Of a DNA stretch of 64,000 nucleotides, positions 36,401 through 51,400 are shown in pieces. Source of the stretch: Apostichopus californicus. Its lineage: Eukaryota > Echinodermata > Holothuroidea > Aspidochirotida > Stichopodidae. Position 1 is the stretch's first letter; the number at the start of each line of letters is the position of its first letter. The notes below the pieces were generated by a model. It was not told the origin of the DNA, searched no databases, and worked only from the letters and a program-made list of their open reading frames with translations. The position numbers and the translations under genes are program-made. Location of the stretch: contig JAIPMN010000521.1 of the NCBI GenBank assembly GCA_020650975.1, positions 6,516 to 70,515 on the forward strand, in the 5' to 3' direction.

Positions 36401-39400
36401 GCAAAAGTAGCAGAATTTGGATTATTCGTCATGTGATTACTCAGAGAAGTCAGGGAAGCTTGGAAAAAGGGAAACAGAGAACTTTACCGTAGGGTGCTCT
36501 TGAAAGGGATGGATTATTTCAAATTGATGTTTTAAGTTTCCTTTTTCGCTCAAATATGAATGATAATTTTTTCCAGTTGGTCTGTTGTTTATGATTTGCT
36601 TACATTTAATACTAATATAATCCTGTATTACTATTTCAGATTCAACCCCTTTCCGGGGGGAAGAAAAAGAAAGATATTAATGAATCAGTTTGTAGTGTTT
36701 TTGTCAATAATCACTCTTGACATTTTGTGTTTGCAGGTCATAGCACAGCCCATCACTGTTGCGCAGCATGGTCAGACAATGTTTGCCAGAATGAAAACTT
36801 CCAGTTACTGCATGTAGATAAAGCCATTTTCTCAGGAATTTCACAGGTAAGAATCCACTGTGTACACAGTTTTTGGATTTTTTATATTATATTATATTTT
36901 ATTTTATTTTATTGTATTATTGTTATTATTTCTTATGAAGCTAGCCAATCAATGATATTCCAATACCATTAGGTCATAGGTCATTTGAGAAGATATGTAT
37001 AAACAGATAACACTGGCATTAAAAGTATCCCTGTCTTTCTAAAACTGAATTCCACCCTTCTTACTGAGGCTGGAAATGAAGCATTAGAGTTCTTCTAAAA
37101 GATGTTGTAGTCAAGGATATCACATGACTTCCATGTTAATGCATCACTGATTTCATGATTTTGAAGAGATAGGTGTGTATCTTCCTGAACGTTTCGACAA
37201 TCAACGTTGATGGGGACGGACTAGAGCCCAGGAAATCTCATTTTTGTTAAGAACATGGAAGTTGCATTGTATCTTTTTCATGAGCATGAGACATGTTGGT
37301 TGCGTTTATTTGGCATCAGCATCTGCCAGGAAAATAAATTGGACAGGTTAGACTTTGCAGCGTTAATGGAAACCATGTCAACAAAACTGGCATCTGACAA
37401 TGTTCCCATCAATATGATGATTTTTTATGCCTTGTATCATTTTGCATTACCTTGTTTATCCCAATACCTTGGAACAGGTGTCCCGAATGTGAAAAATAGA
37501 AAACTTCTTATTTTTCCCTCTTCTATGGTGTAGTTTGCAATTGTAGTGGATTTTTACAATGTGTTTCATATTACATATCTTACTGACTACAGTGTCTTGA
37601 GATAAAAACTATCACTTTTCATAGGAGAATTTGTTTTGTATCGAACCATGAATTTGATTTCCTCGCAGTCAGCCATATCTAACCGTAATGCAACTTTTGC
37701 TCCTCCCCGCTCAGTGTGTCGTATCATATCAATTCTCTCCAACAGCGTTGCAGTTACTGCTTCAGATTTGGTGCCACCATAAGTTGTGCCGAGCCAGGCT
37801 GTTCAAGGATCTATCACTACCCTTGTGCTGCCAGCAGTGGTTCTTTTCAGGTATACTCAGAAGAAATATTGAAGATTTAAAAAAAGGATTACTGGGATAT
37901 GATTGTACCAATGCATGCTTCACAGATTTTAAATAATATCACTAGGTGAAAGACAATTTTTTCTTTCATCTGTTACCCTAGTTTATAAAATACAAAAAAA
38001 AGGAAGCAAAATGCCTGAATCTAACTTATCCAAGAGCGTATTAATCATAGCATGGTTTTATTATAGCAATCATAATTTCAACTTTGAATGTGTCTTTTGA
38101 AAGTAGACTTGACTTGCCTTCTCCGTAAGCCCTATGGATCACAGAGAAACAGCACAGTGATGTTATCGGCAAGTGGAACTATGCTAATTTCTTGCCTGAG
38201 TTGATACAGTCAGAGAAATGAAAAAAGTAGTTTGCAAAAATGCTGAAGCTGTTAGCTCTGACAAGGAATTGTGAAGGCATTTGCTGGTGATGCTATTTAC
38301 TTGATTCCTCACTTACCTACATGCATACTCTGTTCTACCATGCCTACAAGCTGATAACTTTCTTTAATTGCCCACCTCCACCTCCCCCTTCCACCAGTGG
38401 CCCTGTCAATGACCCAAGAGAGATTAATTTGGAACGGACATTTCAGAAATTACCCTATAGTTGAGTTTCCTCATCTTTGTTCAAAGTATTCTCAAGTGGT
38501 TCATTTTTGTGCTTCACATTTTACAGGGAATCAAATCTCTGGTTCTGCTCTGTCCTGAACACCTGGAATCTACTGAAGACAGAGGTTTGTCTGTGTGGTT
38601 TAATACTACCCTTTTATGTGTAATACTGTTTGATAGCTTTGCTTTTTAGCAGCGACAAATAATAAATTTTACCAAAGGAAAAACTTGGAACTTTATGAGC
38701 CAATGATTCATGGCACTTTCTTTTTCTCTTTTTTTTTTTTTTAAAGAATGAAAGTAAGATAAAAATGTCTCTTGAGGAATTATGAATTAGCCGTGGGTAT
38801 TTATAAAACTGTTCTGAACCGTTTAACATGTAGTTCTACGCTAGCATGGATGCATTTTTTAAATACCACAATTTCCTCTTGATGGTGGAGTCTGGCACGA
38901 CCAGATTTGTGACATACTCAACTCAAACCGCAGTTTGAACGAGCTTGATAAACCTGTTAATAAAGCAGGATTCATCATATTTCTCCATGTCAAAGTAATA
39001 CTACAAACGGTCTCGACCCATGTCGACACGGGATTTTGTAATAAAAATGAAGATGGCTCACTACAAAGTAGCACTTGAAGCATATGACGATAGCAATAAA
39101 ATCAAAGATTTGGTCTGGTCGGCATTAAACTAAAGACATTTCATCCTTTGTTCCAATTATGTTTTGACAGTTGAAGAAGAGGAACTTGAATGTGTCATCT
39201 GTGATGAGCCCGGTAACCTTGCTGAGTCGTTGTTCTGCACCAGCTGTGGTCAGCATTATCATGCCACTTGCCTGGACCCACCTGTTGCTACTACTCCAAT
39301 AGTTAGAGCTGGATGGCAATGTCCAAACTGTAAAATATGTCAGACTTGCAGGTTAGTTGCTTTATTTAATACTTTCTCTCATAAACAGAATACCTAAAGT

Positions 39401-42400
39401 CCTTCATTTTTCTTTTCTTTGGGGTTGAGATGGGAGGGGGGGTGGGGGTGATGAGGATGAGGAGGATTCTTTTGCCAAATAATGTAGTGATTGTATTGAT
39501 TTTTGATGAGAGGAGTTGAGACATTCTACATTACTACAAAATTGGTACCATTTGAGATCTTGATTCTCTTACTTAAGCCTAAATAACTGCTTCTTGTGTA
39601 TAATGGAACTCCATCTAGTAAAGATTATTTTAACAATATGGGGAGTATGATTCCATCTCTTGCTAGAGGAACCATTCAACAATCCCTATAGTACTAAATT
39701 CACACAGAACAAGCCTTTCTGGTTGAATATTCTGCAATCCATTTTATAAAAGCTGTACTTTACAGCCATAAATTTCTTTTTCCTTACTAACCAATCTCCA
39801 CCTTACAATAATTCCAAATGAGCTGATGTTTTATATGTGTACATGTATTAAACTTTATGAATCCTTTCCCTGGAAAAAGCTTTCCATTTGAAGATAGATG
39901 TGGTAATGATGAAGTGTAATAAAACATGAAAAGCTACAGACGACAGTCAGCAGTGTTTACTCAGGTGGATATCCAAATCTTGCACTTGTTTGGAAAATGC
40001 TAATAACAAGAGCACTCTCTCAGTCATTAAAACTCGCTTGCTGCATTTACGATGATAATACAATATGCCATATTTGTCTGGTTTATAGTTTTGCTGCTTT
40101 TCATATTGTTCACTGAAAAGTAATAAGACTATTATTTTTTTTGTCACAATCATGTAATGAAAGGTAACCAAGTACTATGTTGGTGTTTGTGGTCCAGGGG
40201 GTGGATGTTTTGGGTGACTGATAATCAACAGACAGACAGTATTAACAATAATCATCCGTGTAAAAAGAGCTTTGTGTTTGCTCGTTTCATACTCGAGTTA
40301 TCTATTCATTATGTCTTGTATGCGATTGTTGTTGTTCATATTTCAAAGGACTATTTTTGGTGCCTTGCTGAAGGCAAAAGAAACCTTTGTAGTCAGGTTG
40401 GTGTGTGTGTTTGTAAGTGTGTGACACTTTTGTTTGTATGCACTATAACTCAACAAAGGAATGATTTATCACTGCCATACTTGGTGGGCCGGTGGTCCCT
40501 AATGAGTTGATGAACCCTTGTGATTTTGGTGCTCATATCATGAATATTAATGAGGTCACAGGGTCAAACATCAAAATCTTCAAATTGCAGTAACTTGGCA
40601 ACCACACTTTGGAGTTTCTTCAAACTTGGTATGGTGATATTGGTAGACCACCTATACATGCTGATGTGATTTGCAATTGATACTATGTGTATTTATGAGG
40701 AGGTGTGGCTTTGCATTATTTAGGTTACAAGTTTGTATGATTAATAACTTCACAATGCAATTATTGATCTTGCATCATCATTACATATTTGGAAGTGTAC
40801 CCTGTTAATCAAATCAATGAGCAGCAGCAAGCAATTATGAAATGTTTTCATTCTGGTTTATTATATGATTCTGTCAGCTGTTTTGCCTATGTACGTTTGC
40901 TGTGTAAGGGCTGGTCGCAGTGCCAAAAAAAATAATCATAATTGGGGGGGGGGGTAAAGTTGCTTCCTTGAGTTCTCATTATCTGTTGGTGATACACTAA
41001 TTTAGCATTCAATACCTATATGTTTTATGCTTAGTTGTTTCAATGGAGTGCATCACCTTGGAAACACAACCAGGTTTTCTTGATAACTAACAATCATTAT
41101 CTGCCCTTGTGATTGTGAGGGTAGGAGGCCAATGTACTAATCATTCTGTCTCCAAGCTGTCTTTGTTTGTTGTTTTCTGTGAAATTTGGTAAATTTTTTA
41201 AGGTACTATATGCTTCAGTGGAGAGCTTCATTAATGAGAGATAATGTTTGATAAGAGACTATTCTGTCTGTGTGTTATTACTTCTCTTTGTCTCTATGTG
41301 GGTGTCCCTATGGTGGTACATTAATGCCCACATGTTTGAAGTACAAGGTGTGTTATTACTTCTCTTTGTCTCTATGTGGGTGTCCCTATGGTGGTACATT
41401 AATGCCCACAATTTGAAGTACAAGGTGTGTTATTACTTCTCTTTGTCTCTATGTGGGTGTCCCTATGGTGGTACATTAATGCCCACAATTTGAAGTACAA
41501 GGTGTGTTATTACTTCTCTTTGTCTCTATGTGGGTGTCCCTATGGTGGTAAATTAATGCCCACATGTTTGAAGTACAAGGTGTGTTATTACTTCTCTTTG
41601 TCCCTATGTGGGTGTCCCTATGGTGGTACATTAATGCCCACAATTTGAAGTACAAGGTGTNNAGTACAAGGTGTGTTATTACTTCTCTTTGTCCCTATGT
41701 GGGTGTCCCTATGGTGGTACATTAATGCCCACATGTTTGAAGTACAAGGTGTGTTATTACTTCTCTTTGTCTCTATGTGAGTGTCCCTATGGTGGTTTAT
41801 TAATGCCCACATGTTTGAAGTACAAGATACTTCTCTTTGTCTCTATGTGGGTGTCCCTATGGTGGTACATTAATGCCCACAATTTGAAGTACAAGGTGTG
41901 TTATTACTTCTCTTTGTCTCTATATGTGGGTGTCCCTATGGTGGTACATTAATGCCCACATGTTTGAATTGCAAGGTGTGTAACAGTGTCTTTTAGTCGG
42001 GAAATGTGTAAGCACCTCCCGTTTGAAGTATACAAGATCTACAACGGCAGAATTCTTGTTGTTGACGTATGCAGTTTTACAGCAGATGTGGCAAAAACAA
42101 AACCTCATAACGAGAGAGCGGTATAAATGTCAGGTTTCTGTTTCAGTATCATGATTGTTGGCAGACTATTTATGGTTTTGTTTATATTCCTTCTATTATA
42201 TTTAAGCAAACAGGGCACCTTTAAGAACCTTCACTAGATTTCTTTAGTCTCTTGTAGTTTAAAGTCATTCCAATTATTATTTAATTATTTTAATTTTAAT
42301 TTTCTTATAGGCAACCTGGTGATGACAACAAGATGTTGGTCTGTGATATTTGTGACAAGGGCTACCATACATTTTGTTTGAGTCCTGCTATGACAACTAT

Positions 42401-45400
42401 ACCCAAAAATGGCTGGAAATGTACAGTAAGTATAATGCATTCAATGTTTCATTTCTTTGTGAAGTTAAAGGAATAAGTTGCATTTTATGAATCGTCATCC
42501 CCAAATCACACAAAGCCAAAATGCTCATGTTGGTGGAGAAGCAAGTTTCATCATTCATTGGTCTAAACATTTATCTTCATTTAATTTTTTTTTTCTTAAT
42601 TAACATTTTCAAGGTCTTATGAATCAATGCTTTAAAGTACAATCTTTAAAGTGATTAATAAATTTAGTATGTCAGATGAAAACTGCCTGAGTACCTTTCA
42701 CTTAATCTGTGTAGAGGTACCTCCCACTTAATCTGTGTTGAGGTACCTCCCACTTAATCTGTGTAGAGGTACCTCCCACTTAATCTGTGTTGAGGTACCT
42801 CCTACTTAATCTGTGTAGAGGTACCTCCCACTTAATCTGTGTAGAGGTACCTCCAACATAATCTGTGTAGAGGACTTTAACTTCAATATGTCAGAGACCC
42901 GTATATCAGAGTCGATACTTCATCATCGTTGACAAGCTTACATTGTCTCCTTTGTTTATTATTTTGATATAATTTTTTTACAGTATATTTTACTTCTAAA
43001 GTTTGTTTTTCGTTTTTTACCCCCAGAATTGTAGACGGTGTGCAGATTGTGGAGGGGACAGTGCTGGCAATAACCCTAGTGCCAGATGGCACCATAACTA
43101 CACAGTGTGTGACGCCTGTTACCTACAGAGGAATAAAACATCTATGTGTCCTATATGCAGGAAGACACTCAGACATTTATCAGCTAAGTCAACGGTTGTG
43201 TGCAGTTCGTGCCAAAGGTGAGTGTCATGAGAGACATTTCATTAGAAATATTATTTACAGCATGTGGTGAAAGAATTTTTTTTTGTTTTTGGACAGTGCT
43301 GCTGATCTTCTGGGGGGGGGGGAGAAGTGGGTGGGAGGTGGGTTTAAATTTGTTCCAGGGTTGTTTATTCGGTGGAGGTTCCTAAAGTCTATGTCAGTGG
43401 TTTTTCATAAATAAATTGATTTATACTTACTCCCTAATCATCCCCTCCCTGATCCACTTGTGGCCTCCGGAAAGTAAATGATTCTGCTGGCATGATAACG
43501 CCTTCAAAATCAGTGATTGTAAAATCATTCTTATTATTTCTACCAGAGAGAAATGTACAAGTACACAGTATGAAATATCACAGGTTTTTGTTTATGTGTT
43601 AATTGAATTTGCCAATTTACATATTCGATCAAAATTATCATATTTTTCATCATCATCATCAGACACATCCATGCTGATTGCGAGGATGAAGACCTCGTCA
43701 GCAATTATCATCAGCTGAAAACGGCCGGTCACAGTGCAACATACCAGTGCCCCGAGTGTCGAAGCAGGCAATATTCAGGTCCAGAGATGGAAACACAGAC
43801 AGTAGACACAGATGGTGAGTCCTGCGTCCCTATTTGCCTTCAATTTCTCTTTAAAGTTCCTGGCAAAATTCTGTGATAGGTCTGGTAAATTGTCACCGAC
43901 AGTCCAGTGTTGTCCAGTGTTGTCAAACTAGCTTGTGATGATGAATATTTTCCCTCGTACCGTTGACTGTAAATCGCAGGGATGACGTGACGATGACCTT
44001 GCCTCCTATCTGGAATTGGTTGTGGTTCCCAGATTGCCTTTGTATAGTTGTTCACTGTATGTAAAGATATACGAGACAGCGGGAGATAGCCGATGGTAGT
44101 GTGGAAGCAGTGAATAGTCAGTGAATGCAGCAAGTGCAATGTAATGCTGAGAGACAGCTAGTGCTTTTTCGAAGAAAAAAAAAGAATTGTAAAAGAATTC
44201 ACAACTTGTAACTGGTAAATTCCCCATATGGAACTTGTTCAAGTACTGGTATACCCCTTTCTTGGTATTTGTTAACTTTGTATAACTTTGACTTTTAGCG
44301 TCGTCATTCATGTTGCATCTCTTCGATGTCCGTCTTTTACAGGGAGTGCAGATACTAAGAGTCCTGCCTACTCGAGGTCGCCGAGATCTCTGACACCGGT
44401 CCAGGATGACTCGTTGCAATCAAGCCAAGACTTTCCTTTCAGTGCTTCCAGTCTGTGTGAAGACAGTATCAGTAGTGCAGATACAGATACTTACAGCCTA
44501 GAAGAAAAAGTAGAGAAAAAAGAGGTCAGTACAATACATATACCACAGTAAAATGAACGGTTTTTCTTTTACTGTTTTTCTTATCCGTGTGTGTGAGGCA
44601 TCTGTGGACACTTTGATGACAGCACTTATATATGTGATGTAGCTTAAAAAGTTTTTCATCTGGAAAATTGAACTGATGTTTGGAATATTTTTTTTCGAAA
44701 CAATACAATATTTTGCAGTGTGTGACAAAGACTTATAATGTAGCAAATCCTGGTCACAGTCTTTATTTTTGTCATTTCATATGTAAATTCAGAAAGGAAA
44801 ATAATTTCATAAAACCAGTAATTTTTAGGTATTCATTTTGAAATATGACTGTAAATGTCTTCTCCTCAGGACCCCTTGCCAAGTCCTTCCTTTCAAACAT
44901 TTTCCACTCGCCGTCATGCCGGTGGAGGTAAACCCCTGGACAAGATGAGTCTGTTAGTTAAGTTCTCCAGCAAGAAGCACAGCAAAAGGGTGAGGTCTTT
45001 TTTTTATTGAAATAACACCACTTGGTTTAATATGTGAATATTGCAAGAATATTCCTCATATATGTATTTGTTTATTTCATTGTTTCTTGTTAAAGAAGAT
45101 AAGAGTTTCATGAGAGAGATTAAAATGGTTCGCAAAGGAGGTCTGCTGAAACCTCAGTAGGCCTTACGTTAGCATATCTTCTGTAGAGACACTAGAGAAA
45201 GCAGAATAAGCATCAGCGGTGAAAGTAAAATGCTCCATGTGTGGGGATACAGCAACCCTTCTTTTCCTAATGCATCCCCTCAACCCCCTTCCCTGTTCAT
45301 CTTACATTGGTTAACCATCATACACCAATGCACCTACGATAAACACTGACCATTTCCTGTTGAAGAGATTAAACTCCTCATTCAGAGTTACTACCTGGAC

Positions 45401-48400
45401 AGAACCAGAATAGAACCAATAAAGTTAGTCTTTGAAGGCAGAATTATAACTTGCGTTTCATAATTAGCCTGTCATGTTTGTCTTTTTCACCATCCGTTCT
45501 ATTTCACCAAACAATTGTCCCTTTTCTTGATTTCACCAAATGATCATTTCTAGTCATTTTGGGGTTTTTATTGGCTTTTTTTATTTTTTTTCTCTTATAT
45601 TTGTTGTTCTCAATTTCCCCCATATAATCCCTTTTTTACCAGATGATGTTGTTTTTCTTCTCATATAGAGAGAAAGAGAGAGAAACCGAGAGAGAGACAG
45701 GTCATATTTGGGTCTAGCCAAGAGGAAGTCACGCAACTCAAGTGGTAGGAGAGGACCACGCCCTAAAATTAAGAATCTACTACCGCCAGATGGTTCATCT
45801 CAGGTAAGATTCCGGTCAATGCCACCTCTGTCTGTACAAGAACTTCCTAAAACATGAGTGAAATGTATTAAGGAAGTTTGTGTACCTGATTTAAGTGATT
45901 TTTTCCCCCTTTCTTGTTTTCAACAGGAAGCTCATGATGGTGTCATCGAAAAGATGCCCGAGAAATTAAAGGATGACGAGGATGACTCTCCAATGCACAC
46001 TACCATTGTACTCTTTCCAACATCTGATACCTTTACATTTAATCAGGTGAGAAGGCTCCTTTAAATCAAACATGCAGGGTTTTTTGTTATATTTTCCTTT
46101 AAAATTTGAGCTAATAGAGAGACTTTGTGAACCATTTCAAACAAGACCTTACTTATACTTCACTCCAATCTGAGAGAAGTCTTTCCAACACAAAGACATG
46201 AAATCTTTGAGAATTTTTGTTTGTGAAACTCAGGGTTTAGTTGAGGTTTCATTGAACCAGCCAATGTAATTTTAATCAAAATAGTTTAACGATTTCTGGT
46301 ATGTATGTATGTATGTATATTAGATCCTCCTGCAAGCAGGAACTCACGAAGAAGCCTCATTGGCTTATCAAAGCCGCAAGCTGACCGAAGTCAGTCTCTT
46401 ACATTCATATTTAACGTCCATGATTATGAATTGTTAATTGTCAACAACTCTGTAACTGGACGACATACATTAATCTGGGAGTGACTCGAACCGGGGACCT
46501 TATGATTGAAAGGCACCGGCGTTAACCACTGAGCTAACACTCCAAAATGATGAGAAGAATTTTCGTCTGTGTATCTCTGTACAATGAAAACTTTGGCTTT
46601 GATGCTAGGAAAAAGGACTTGTAGACTTTTATATCAGAGTAATTTCTTAACGTGTTCCTTTATTTTGCCATTTTCCATTTCTTTCTTGCATAAAATCTAT
46701 CAAGCCGACGTCAAGATACAATATATTTGATCACATTTAAGTCGGAAAAACTAGAGTATAAAAATATTTAAAAAAGGTATGATTGTAAAATAGGTGAACG
46801 TTATGTATCACTTTATACCCTAAATATGTCTTCAATTTGTGCTTTAGGACATGTGTGTCGCCTGTGGCAGTTTTGGACAGGGAGCTGAAGGCAGACTTAT
46901 AACTTGTTCTCAGTGTGGACAATGTTATCATCCCTATTGTGTTAGCATAAAGGTAAGTTCATCTTCTCATCATCACGTCATATTCCTCTTTTTGAAAGCC
47001 GTCATACAGAGATATCTATGAACATTCCTTGTCCACAGTGTATTGAAGTAGTCGGTAGTGAATAAAGTAACCCTTTTCTGCAGAGGAACACAGGTGATGA
47101 TGTTGGTAGTTATATTTGATATAGATCGGCATAGGTGTTAGGAATCGTTTCAATGGAGTTATTGTAATAAAAGTCAGAGGTTGCATGTAATTTGTAATTC
47201 TCATAATTTGGAGGTGTTTCCTATTGCTTCTGAGCAGGCTTTCCAAGTGTCTGGTGTTTCAAAATATTTCAAATCATTCTTGGAAAACCTTGTCATCTTG
47301 TCTTGATGTCCTCCATCACATAAATGTGTACAAATTATATCTCCTCCCCCATGAAAAGATTTCAGTTAAAGGTGTTATATCTGCCTACCGATTTATACAT
47401 TGTACATACCTGTAATACATTGTATGAATGATTATGCGAGTAAAAAAGAGAGCTTTTGTCTTTACCATTTTACAGATCACAAAAGTGGTGCTGTCAAAAG
47501 GCTGGAGGTGTCTAGACTGTACAGTGTGTGAAGGCTGTGGTAAGAATACTGACGAGGCCAGGCTGTTGTTATGTGACGACTGTGATATCAGTTACCATAC
47601 TTACTGTCTGGATCCGCCTCTCCATGTAGTGCCAAAAGGAGGATGGAAGTGTAAATGGTGAGTTCATCCTCTGAATTACACAAAGAAAATGTTGGTTTCT
47701 CTTATTAGACAATTGTTTACATTTGTTACATCTATATCATGTAGTAGACATGTATAGTCATGAGAAGAATTTAGTGTTAAAGTTTCTTTCATTGATAATG
47801 TGGTATACCTCATCTCTTCACTGATGATGAGGTGTGCCTCATATCTTAACTGATGATGTGGTGTACCACATATCTTAACTGATGATGAGGTGTACCTCAT
47901 CTTCACTGATGATGTGGTGTACCTAATCTCCTCACAGATGATGTGGTGTACCTCATCTCACAGATGATGTGGTGTGCCTCATATCTTAACCTGATGATGT
48001 GGTGTACCTCATATCTTCACTGATGGTGTGGAATGCCTCATTTCTTTCTTGATAATGCCTGGTATTTCATCTCCTCGCAGATGATGTGGTATTCCTCATA
48101 TCTGCACAGATGATGAGGTGTATCTTCACTGATGATGTGGTGTACCTAATCTCCTCACAGATGATGTGGTGTACCTCATCTCACAGATGATGTGGTGTGC
48201 CTCATATCTTCACTGATGATGAGGTGTACCTAATCTCCTCACAGATGATGTGGTGTACCTAATCTCCTCACAGATGATGTGGTGTACCTCATCTCACAGA
48301 TGATGTGGTGTGCCTCATATCTCAACCTGATGATGTGGTGTACCTCATCTCACAGATGATGTGGTGTGCCTCATATCTTAACCTGATGATGTGGTGTACC

Positions 48401-51400
48401 TCATCTTCACTGAGGATGTGGTGTGCCTCATCTCCTCGCTGATGATGATGTGTACTCATCATCAATGACAAACTCTCCTTGCGGGAAATGTATTCTCAGT
48501 GATATTGTGTCATTAATAATTATCTGTGATACAAGTTGACTGTGGTAGGTTGTATTTTATTTTACAGGTGTATACTCTATGTCAGTTGTCTAAAATGTGG
48601 TGCAACAACTCCAGGAATCAACTCAGAATGGACAAGCAATTACACAAAATGTGGCCCCTGCGGCAGCCTCCACACGTGCCCCATCTGCAGAAGAGATTAT
48701 CATGGAGACGACCTTATATGCCAGTGCACCCATTGTGAAAGGTTAGTCACATGACTTCACAATGCTTCATTTTGAACTTGTTGCACGATCATTGCATGTG
48801 TGTTACTTGTGTTGGTATCTCTTGAAAATGTTGAGTACTAAACTATAGAATCAAAGAGTGCTTCAGATGATGTTGGTCTGATGGAATAGTTTAGTGTTCT
48901 CTGACCACCTGACAACGATAAAAAATCAGCCATGATAACGTAACTTCTACTTGTGTTTCGTTGTGGTAAAATCATACATATCATGTGACCACCGCGTGAA
49001 GTTTTCTGTCAACCTGTCTGTGACATCCTAATCTGTTATGTTTTGGTTCGGTATGAACATACGGTGGTGCGTTGTAATATAATACAAGAGTGTTTAACAT
49101 CCAGGGTAGAAGGTATTCACTTTATGACAGCAGGTGGGCGTTTGTTGACTTTTTGTTCCATTGTATTTGCTTTACCTTATTTATTTGGAATCTATATGTG
49201 TATCAATGGGACATATGTGGTTGGATATCCCATTGTATACCAGATGCATATAATGAATGAAGGTTGGATTTTGGGTTCAGTGATAACAAACTGAAATACT
49301 ATCAAAAATGACAGAAATGAAAATAGAAATTCCAAATTTAAGACTTTTGGTGTTCCAACATGTTCCAACATACGTAACTTTGTATAATCGTTTTTTGGGG
49401 GGGCTCAAATTATGTCTTTTGTAAAGCCAATGGTAGGTGGACAGTAGGCTTTGAAATTTTCTAGAAAGATAATTCCATTCCTGTATTATAGCAGATTGCC
49501 AGCTATGTTGGTAATAATTGTTGTCATTTACCTAAAAAAAAAAAACTAAACTGACACCTCATAATAGTGGAAAGACTTCTCAGATCATAAGTTAAATTGA
49601 TCATACTACTAGAGTTCCCATTTTCTGTTTTAAGTGAAACGATTAATTTTGCGTGATAAAGACTTTATAGTGTACATTAATAATTTAACTCTGAAGGGCA
49701 AAGAGATAAATGACACCGATTATAAAACAGAGAAACTTTTCAGTTGACTGTGCAGTCCGTACCACAAATGAGAACCCAAACAGGAGGGGGGCCTTGGAGA
49801 ATGCTTTTATACCTTTACCATAATGTGATTGGAGGAACTTTCACAATGTTCTGAAGGAGAAGTTAAAGAAGGGCTCAAGAGAAACTGTAATTTTTCACAA
49901 CATGTTTGTCTTTTCTGTATTTTATGGAGAAGTAGGATTGAATGGGTTGCTGGATATATCAAGTACAATTAATTTTGGGGTAGTCTGCCTTCTTTCTAAT
50001 TTGTTTGTGAACTTTTTGTGTCCTCTTCACAGGTGGCTGCACGGTGCATGTGACGGCATGTACACAGAGGAGGAAGTTGAAAAGGCTTCATCGGAAAAGT
50101 CATACATGTGTGGACAATGTAGACCGTTCTTCAGGGAACCAACACCTCCACCCCCACCTCCTCCCCCAGAACCAGAGAAACCTCCATCTCCTGTCATCGT
50201 CAAGATTCCAGTCAAGGAACCAGGTGGGTACTAAGTCTCAGTATCAATGTCAATTCTTTCAAGAAAAGGATCGGAGGCAAAATCGTTTTGTAGCTTATTA
50301 AAATGTAATGAATTCAATACCTGATTAGCTTTTAGAATCACAATACACTTTTTTCAGCATTTCCTTGAATTAGTATTCAAGTTTGAGAGAACATTGTGTT
50401 CCAGATGTTGTCATATGACCCAAAGTGCAGTACCATCAGACTGATCCTTTTTGCCCACTTAATGTCTATTTTAAGTAGCTGGCCCTGTTCTGTAACATAA
50501 TTTCATTTTCCGATACATTCACTAGGCTAGGCTAGTTGTCTCTGCTATGAAAGTGTGGTAGGTTTTTGTAGGTTATAGGCTAAGTATTGATATTTGTTTC
50601 AAGGACTAAAATTCAGGCAATAGTTTTACTTGTTCCAAGTTAGTTCAGCAAGTTTCAATATTTTTGAATTTTGTTTCTTATAAAATACTAATAAAATACT
50701 ATGTTTCACTGTGTGATAAAACTGCTATGCATCTTTGCATTTGTGTTTAGCAATTTGGCCGTTTTGGTGTGGAATACCAGATAGATTATTCCCAGACATT
50801 CTCTGTCAAGATTTGAAGAAAAGTTGCAACATAATGCAACAGGTTAACAATATAGTTTGAAGCTTATGCAATGGATGTCACATGGTATGCTGCAAATGCA
50901 TTCACCTGCTTTAATCTATCCTTTATCTTGTTCTTCCTTCAGTCCCATCTCAGCACCACTCTGCGCCATTCCCACCGTCAGAGCCAGTCAAGCCTAAGAT
51001 ACACGAGCTTGAGGGTGTCGGTCTGACAGAGTCAGGGTTCAAGCAAATCACAAGTTTAGCACTACCTCCTATGCCCAAGAAGAAGAAAATGCCGAAGAGT
51101 ATGAAATCAGGGAGCCTGGAGATCCTGAAAACTTTAGCTGATCCCAACTCAGATTTATCAAACTCCACCAAAGATATGCCAATGGATTTAGGTAAGTGGA
51201 AGTCTACCTAGGTTTGAANNNNNNNNNNNNNNNNNNNNNNNNNNNNNNNNNNNNNNNNNNNNNNNNCCCCCCCCCCCCCCTCCCACCCAATCACCAGATG
51301 TCACAATTCTTTCATCAGTCATACAGGTCTCGACATAATAACATTTTGAGAGGTTACAGGTAAAGTACCCCCAAATTAAATGACTTTGGCTTCCTTCTTT

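Noticed and set aside
41248-42108. Several repetitive frames on both strands
   Set aside because: They are readings of the 77-bp minisatellite inside a KMT2 intron.
42688-42872. Regular array resembling a CRISPR
   Set aside because: Direct tandem units with no unique spacers, in an intron of an animal gene.
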